Shown: piece by piece, positions 62,701 through 64,000 of the stretch
How the letters are laid out: each line of letters starts with the position of its first letter
Position numbering within the stretch: the first letter of the stretch is position 1
DNA from: Symbiodinium natans
Taxonomy: Eukaryota; Sar; Dinophyceae; Suessiales; Symbiodiniaceae
Direction of reading: 5' to 3'
DNA length: 64,000 nucleotides
Assembly (NCBI GenBank): GCA_905221605.1
Contig: CAJNDS010002718.1
Span: forward strand, 184,001-248,000
Translations under genes and position numbers: made by a program
The notes under the pieces: model-generated
The model's input: the letters and a program-made list of their open reading frames with translations, nothing else
Told to the model about the DNA's origin: nothing
Databases searched by the model: none

Positions 62701-63835
62701 CAAGATTCAGCCCTAAACCCTAAACCCTGAACCCTAAACCCTAAACTCAGTCCCACGAGCCGACAACGCGCTGGCGGCTCCTTGCGGACGAACTGGATGA
62801 GGCCATGCATCGATGCAAAGATCCACTGATCCATGTGGTTCGTGCTGGCCTGCTTGGGGTTTAGGGTTTAGGGTTTAGGGTTTAGGGTTTAGGGTTTAGG
62901 GTTTAGGGTTTAGGGTTTAGGGTTTAGGGTTTAGGGTTTAGGGTTTAGGGTTTAGGGCGTAGGGCTTAGGGCTTAGGGCTTAGGGTTTCGGGTTTCGGGT
63001 TTCGGGTTTGGGGTTTGGGGTTTAGGGTTTGGGGTTTAGGGTTTAGGGTTTAATTAGGGTTTAGGGTTTGGGGTTTGGGGTCCCCAAACCCGAAACCCGG
63101 TTTGGGAGCTGGTGCTGTGCCGAATCCCGTAAAACCCTGAGTCTGCCTCATAGTTCTTGCGGAGATGTCTGGAGCCCACCATGCGCTGGGCCCCCACACC
63201 CAAGGCTTAAACCCTGAACCTTAAAAACCCTATAAACCCTACAAACCCCATAAACCCTGTAAGGCTTTATGAGCCCAATAAACCCTACAAAGCCTATACA
63301 CCCTAAACACTACTAAACCCTATAAACCCTAAGCCCTGAACCCTAAACCCTAAACCCTAAGCGCTAAACCCTAAACCCTAAACCCAAACCAAAGAGTCCG
63401 ACCTTGACTTTGCCCGACGCGGGCCTTGGTTCAGGTTGCATGCCACTTGGCGTCGTTGTTCTTGATTTGAAGGGTTTGTGTTTTACTGGGCTTAGGGCTT
63501 AGGAATAAAAATTGGTGCCCTTGTTGGTTTGAAGTTTAAAGGGGCTTAGAAGGGAAGAAAGGGAATAAGGGCCTAGTCTGGGTCGTGCTACGCTTCTTGT
63601 AGGGCTTGAAGTATACAGGTTTGAAGGTCGGGGGGATTTTCAGGAAGGGAGTTGCAGGCTTGGGGGTCTTTGGGGTAAGGCGGACGCGGCTAGCTGAACA
63701 AGGGGGCCGGAATTAGGGGTTTGGTGTTCTGCGTTTAGGGGGGCCGAGACTTATGAGGGCAGCCATTTTCAGAATAAGCGGCGAGAACTTCTTGCCGCTG
63801 GCGCCCTCATAGCGGTAGCTCTCCTATTGCGGCTT
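41747..63835 (-). CDS. IARS1: Cytosolic isoleucyl-tRNA synthetase, C-terminal half
   Basis: Attaches isoleucine to its tRNA in the cytosol. Exons in transcript order: about 63785-63835 (GASGKKFSPL, editing-domain region), 62781-62849 (NHMDQWIFASMHGLIQFVRK), 62211-62252 (EMEAYRLYTVVPQL), 60322-60349 (MRGSNGLEE), 59834-59890 (AFTSLSALYEVLLNVTAPP), about 59650-59700 (VVPSFMSE), 56294-56340 (LKMPLKSMTIMNKDQ), 55358-55395 (GFMKDVKALQK), 43730-43784 (YIEEELNVMEVVYKADAE), 43333-43377 (PIARQITLSGTLNFK), 42803-42844 (ALGKRLGKDMKVVK), 42154-42205 (DAVSNLSQDLLTEFEKT), 41747-41811 (EITVEGHKLAGDDIQL). The order matches cytosolic IleRS from the end of the catalytic domain through the anticodon-binding domain. 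The catalytic HIGH part lies beyond the window. The copia element fills the intron between 55358 and 43784. Some exons in 57-59 kb and 60.5-62.2 kb are probably missed. Confidence 0.88.
43390..43710. repeat. TTTAGGG and CCCTAAA arms of an IleRS intron
   Basis: TTTAGGG (43390-43495) next to exon 43333-43377 and CCCGAAA/CCCTAAA (43635-43710) next to exon 43730-43784; a clear inverted pair within one 352-bp intron. Confidence 0.93.
44336..44479. repeat. CCCTAAA-type tract, left side of the copia insertion
   Basis: CCCTAAA and CCCTTAA words up to the element; the tract continues right of it (55290-55335), so the element split one array. Confidence 0.9.
44480..44692 (-). repeat. 3' LTR of the copia element
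   Basis: Same 213 bp as the 5' LTR with no difference that I can see. Preceded in transcript sense by a short purine run (GATAAGACGGG) that may be the plus-strand primer. Confidence 0.93.
44743..51726 (-). CDS. Copia ORF2: integrase, reverse transcriptase, RNase H plus extra domains
   Basis: Open frame from 51765; first ATG at 51726. Residue numbers count from 51765. Residues 111-225 resemble the C-terminal domain of RapZ (FFDLTYLPNARSLDPEL, then NRHRSVAGG). A coiled coil (368-419) and an Arg/Ser-rich stretch (421-500) follow. An integrase begins with a His/Cys zinc finger (about 1089-1125) and has Asp1153, Asp1216 and Glu1251 (the last two 35 positions apart). Residues about 1590-1725 look like a 2-oxoglutarate/Fe(II) oxygenase: His1637-Lys-Asp1639, His1700, Arg1709. 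Reverse transcriptase follows, with HVDD at 1990-1993 in place of YVDD, then RNase H (FCDAS, QCEAY, YSDC, ending LQLADCLTK). No frameshift or stop breaks the frame. Confidence 0.92.
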   Translation of the reverse strand: MQTHSISEPQGENTNLTAAMAIAPSQRPAPKARPQQLNSETFPTEGGDNPKHAADIFTFGYNFEEAVDKIRNAWEPQHFADMFSEMRSAEATLELGGAFVGIFFDLTYLPNARSLDPELADRKRDTSLRDHVGSHPSIMKAIAADPGFLQHCRAIRSKVKKSMEQGYQAMNISVVCKQNRHRSVAGGILIEHMLLRVEGLHVSMQHCNSEQSWPLMGGSCRGHCSWCTHRADDAKAAYEQVLADFIKYLEGDVKESTTCILHCESEPERAPGTAPEEVTDLDADDEVEEVPSDPLGVAPGEGESASQAATRLGLRGKQHTSYVAKWDPSSLTRRLHQQAGSGVFTATSSHLPVQAQVQTLERKLALRDKEVESLRSKLRDAERDKQEAERRAERAEQLLQDALAQFGGRSRSRHRHHDRRARSSSSDSRRKVRRERSSHHDDHRAQSSRRESSSYRDRDREQWHPSSSYRDTARETSSYDQNQWDAWDDEWSRAGDWDHQAPPEPPKPPVRRWTPNLEARANRAADEEFWQRRFEENRPLDRRELKNYFHDPAADNSNAAWAQWRKSQGPAPPGEGKRMKLDPAILALDLTEIPTSDDASLSWNRRVLVDLLPDQVMHEFCGLLYGRPSPALWIGPYMPKSFSTQDLEHTDKSERHNFKVTAVTPHTREGYKPCGNVKGPTPIGWLFLNDNPKNKGGVWIPQGTVCPPGHSTEDVCGEFKAEQVCPTEPPPSGGAYLVLWLYPKAFAPDTVPKTLADRDELSAYMASLQGVNDFGEFKRVRFDVEDSDDEFELIPAHDGPRAITRDTAHSLPKLSNRQRKRVLSGIQEMVAGDRVLQAIAFNAAVATDHMIAFTPTEPPISHCKWVSESLDAQVISETIANLETGVPGLIVLRVDAPTEELCLECECLADTAGVSIVLVSPYGCPTLESTVEVRGDLNVSGIGPNIDDALQVLSTWTESYGMSPRCYADTEEHDFWATCRDISQELYLNSYTRNCFVGSEGLGSDMEDQELIADEEMAELIREQDNGASVFTPEEREQLILEQLSFPGTPASEEERRAAWRSLPQRTRVAIRRLHRAFGHLPGKVLEQVLRQSKASKEFILAARLHRCKACLDTAPVPRHHPVSGESVFPKEFNHTLGIDCMEVKDVDGTRYTAVNMVDMGTSFQQVALIKSGGGNPSARQCLQVFMERWVSWAGHPQHVVVDRGTRFKGEFASYMGQHGIHLRNAPLESPQTIGKVERHGGLLKALVRKTVQEIQPSTWEDMVMVVSECVTTKNDLSRHQGFSPSQHVLGKRPRTPGSVMDEDESMGTLLARFDETTPFYSRHRAREEARKAFVHLDSSRKVARALQRNAAPMDMEYQVGDLVIYRRDNLPGSTSTVWSTASRVIGREAENAYWLLHEGVPVLVNARKMRPADEVEVAARRVLTGEPVLPGSIVHGPEQRYLDERDKDPVTAPSTPRPNTSLASAPSTPMRVAAAESPAITSKEISPSDKTGRERTRSPPRQSSSALMAEAQDTDPVEAKASELLEAMAYETSHCLELLRLCKEHKPKRTKRAMFQDAKDDELAASFGVYRHGGFVGISNPTKQRPCFVTYLNRFLRHHCEKAGYTEFTWNGIQVSESRASLHKDNSNLKGSLNFTMSLGNYSKGGHLWIENPEGNTVIDVCGNLVPGTLHTTRGKVLRFDPKKLHMVEPHEGQRFSIIGFTMNHLGKLRADEHQMMEDLEFPQPRIPSPQVEQPRQEEPERADDMHSSDDEEVGTGFLASLLDYHNSPAEVQLGLDEAMLAEWAKYQEFHAVIPCSKKQVQELLSQGHICVPTKWVLTDKHEHLKGTPGYRPKYKARLVACGNFEHISTGEDIRADSPTAEPEALAFICSWASSLGLRIKAADITNAYFQGKPLERLLILKAPSNPKGVPDKEIQESGYMIARVPVYGTTDAGRNLYLRIVEETKCIGLKSSQIMSALYYAHDTSGRLCAMLCTHVDDFFWAAFGEGELKIQQLLDHFKIGRIEEGNFRFCGREYAQHPDGTIEINSRDNTRAIAPLEIPKGAKLTTPVTQGQRTALRSVIGSLAWVARATRPDLAYRVNALQQRVTVATIDTMREANRVVALALGDAERSIVYRAKILPWSSGPLAVVTFCDASFAAEAGYKSQRGRLHYLTDAETARDVNAPKHKLHLVAFGSSTMKRVCRATLQCEAYSLQHATEHGDRIRATLLELQGKLPSLHDWSEVAPRKMLHLQYSDCRSLTDHLLSSVPRPVEDKRLAIEMTALRQALWVDETPASEAFAPFGDILRWIPTHLQLADCLTKSMKPKLLNDALESNEAVVKEEAPAE
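51708..54914 (-). CDS. Copia ORF1: Gag with zinc knuckle and protease
   Basis: 1068 residues, ATG at 54914. An acidic N-terminal region (about 100-160) is followed by a helical Gag-like region (about 200-330, ISRRKRWWVTLRELDPEVRL). A zinc knuckle lies at 459-474 (CLRCGAIGHWAGDAEC, spacing 2-4-6 instead of the usual 2-4-4). Around 573-620 lies FGHHKGLTYERVL, similar to the small C-terminal domain of exodeoxyribonuclease X. Paired cysteines at about 663-730 (CRGGC, CKSC, CKLC) look like zinc ribbons. The aspartic protease motif is VLDEGCNSTVHG with Asp876; Glu replaces the usual Ser or Thr after it. The stop at 51708 overlaps ORF2. Packages the RNA and cuts the polyprotein. Confidence 0.9.
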   Translation of the reverse strand: MSVAGLKYDPVLSLDTPAETKSGSYIYSGSAASFHDWEFRTRARVSQHRERQRREVLKDLRSSHQLSRSASPRKWVGGGIRSPDRHTGDESSGMAASPSSAPGRRRGRQAGAESMSSGDGGEEEQQPQDYEVEDDGQASVETEPVPTLASVRDSDLDMSDAVQKTLEGLRGDAFLIARDIGLERLLKHDGIDLLIQKVKDQAFPLQGEEASELFRQGQLLTGPLSKQSGEPMLSYISRRKRWWVTLRELDPEVRLSEAMRANLLVELSGLSRQEQLMVRTAAQAETVDEYARVLIKHHSVVHMRERLLVEKDKPAARTWSKPRWENTSFQQKPRYGYMTQGFVEDDEYEYQEPESQAYVAEEHEIEEDEGEWVDDSALALALNAYTAMQTELGGEPGEEHAEALQLAYAAQTTLANVKGNKGKGFGKSGGKKGGKVPPSNLSIADRKAKLAELKARSRCLRCGAIGHWAGDAECRFKGSPGGPKGSGKGGPGAEKSASSSGKPGMAPSSQAYLAALSDASDDETPAIHLSNTSRDMEGYPADWSGGPSERPRVRRSEATAMRDSPPPGSDTLFTFGHHKGLTYERVLHTYPGYVLWGQTQKCPSKCLGDFLNWVHEHYVVEDTDPIEVRRRDIPLSTMMPPTPVADRAANAEGTASSSTGFRPKCRGGCKTFSKTGSNSYIDMRTCKSCGTVTKTRKEQVQVDPTTCTHAQVDRSGSSKTTSRIKCKLCGMILDELPQEEKKARDAAAAQLRDTNTLDFDMMRSIVGRTGDRVPVEVVVPALEQFKEAVEGHFVTEPSITRGDLFAYLQEALDDHADDASPTSASWEMASSGRRPGTAMVAMLAGPHEGVTDTNPSLSKLPVVNIRTSPHVFAVLDEGCNSTVHGEGWGHESMSKYASFGYSTRFAKETSKSFKGLSGSTSTLGTRTFPFCLLPLDSVEGEEVSHRERLCGALDSHEIPGGAPLLLSLHAQSQLGMAKDLHLGTCSVRLPSNPDKTIELKLHRTSDSGLLCICLTDGLLQGKQPRLVRGFAIPPPPAGAARAIAAEGSDKCATARSPNERPLQCRRTL
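55064..55075 (-). other. Primer-binding site of the copia element
   Basis: TGGTAGCGGAGC on the minus strand, one base after the 5' LTR. The first eight bases equal the start of the yeast Ty1 site that pairs with initiator Met tRNA. Confidence 0.65.
55077..55289 (-). repeat. 5' LTR of the copia element
   Basis: 213 bp, read on the minus strand from TGTGAGATTTTCC to CCGCTTCTGAAA. It should hold the element's promoter and the start of its RNA. The 3' end is AAA rather than the usual CA, if the target duplication is ACCCT. Confidence 0.93.
56351..56476. mobile_element. Family-D MITE
   Basis: Starts GGGGTAATATAGGGGCCTTAA, has GGGAATACTACTAGTAAATTATTCC near the end and closes with GACCCCTATGCTGG. 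Confidence 0.7.
57060..58150. other. Repeat-poor block inside an IleRS intron
   Basis: About 1 kb with almost no telomere-like repeats. The minus-strand frame running from an AG at 57676 to 57359 reads SRIQDACSNISLACGLANTQ and further protein-like text, so it may be a fragment of an inserted gene. No family recognised. Confidence 0.3.
59735..59825. repeat. CCCTAAA/CCCTGAA array
   Basis: Mixed heptamers directly left of IleRS exon 59834-59890. Confidence 0.93.
59946..60053. mobile_element. Family-D MITE
   Basis: Inverted ends TTACTATAGGGGCC and GACCCCTATAGTAGGA; shares GGGAATACTA and ATAATTCCGACCCCTAT with the copy at 56351. Confidence 0.8.
60377..60476 (-). mobile_element. Introner-like MITE, copy 3
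   Basis: Carries the full end ACTCCCCTTAGAACCTCAAT, the core CCTCTTGGGTTTTATAT and the end ATGATTCCCAATAAGGGGG, matching copy 1 in order and orientation. It lies in an IleRS intron 28 bp before the exon at 60322-60349 in transcript sense. Confidence 0.75.
62855..63085. repeat. Long TTTAGGG array
   Basis: About 30 heptamers with TTTGGGG and TTTCGGG variants toward the end, directly right of IleRS exon 62781-62849, followed at once by CCCCAAACCCGAAACCC. Confidence 0.97.
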
Positions 63836-64000
63836 CGGGGGTGGAGGCATGGAGCTGAGGGGCCTTGCTGGGTGAGAGAGGCGTTGAGGGTTGGTTTAGG
63901 GGTTCAGTGTCGTGCAGGGGCCTAATGCTTTTACAGGGGCTGGGGAGTTTAAGGGTTTGCGAGAGTTTTAGGATCTATAGGGGTCGGCTTCAGGGTCCAG

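Overview
This window reads as nuclear DNA of a core dinoflagellate; I cannot name the genus. The support is: Arabidopsis-type telomere-like repeats (TTTAGGG/CCCTAAA) scattered through introns, very small exons of 28-82 nt, many GC-AG and a few GA-AG introns, protein-coding genes nearly all on one strand, a dinoflagellate-style Ty1/copia element, introner-like MITEs, and possible spliced-leader relics in front of intronless genes. I see no bacterial operon, rRNA, tRNA or CRISPR array.

The main result of reading is that the GC-rich islands between telomere-like arrays are exons. Translated on the minus strand and joined in order they give recognisable proteins. From right to left (the direction of transcription) these are: a cytosolic isoleucyl-tRNA synthetase (C-terminal half, about 63.8 to 41.7 kb); a small unidentified gene (39.9 to 38.8 kb); a four-EF-hand protein (36.7 to 28.6 kb); a PARP-like plus Hedgehog-type Hint fusion (25.2 to 22.9 kb); coiled-coil exons (20.5 to 15.7 kb); and a kinesin with a complete set of motor motifs (14.9 to 0.6 kb).

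Other genes and elements sit between those exons. An ARM-repeat/TIR-like gene (10.1 to 8.6 kb) lies in a kinesin intron and is itself split by a 105-bp introner. A degenerate polyubiquitin-like gene lies on the plus strand (16.5 to 18.3 kb). An intronless ubiquitin-like/ankyrin gene lies in an EF-hand intron (32.7 to 31.5 kb). An intact 10.8-kb Ty1/copia retrotransposon with 213-bp LTRs and a 5-bp target duplication lies in an IleRS intron (44.5 to 55.3 kb). The copia carries two unexpected domains: one like the C-terminal domain of RapZ, and one like a 2-oxoglutarate/Fe(II) oxygenase.

The most unusual pattern concerns the telomere-like repeats. They are oriented relative to the exons: in the sense of transcription, introns tend to begin with TTTAGGG-type repeats and end with CCCTAAA-type repeats, so each intron could fold back on itself. 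In one kinesin intron both arms carry the same rare repeat variants. Several MITE families with terminal inverted repeats fill the remaining intron space.

Gene models here were made by eye from splice-site phase and protein family knowledge. Exon edges given to the base are checked for reading frame but not by transcripts; edges marked 'about' are uncertain.
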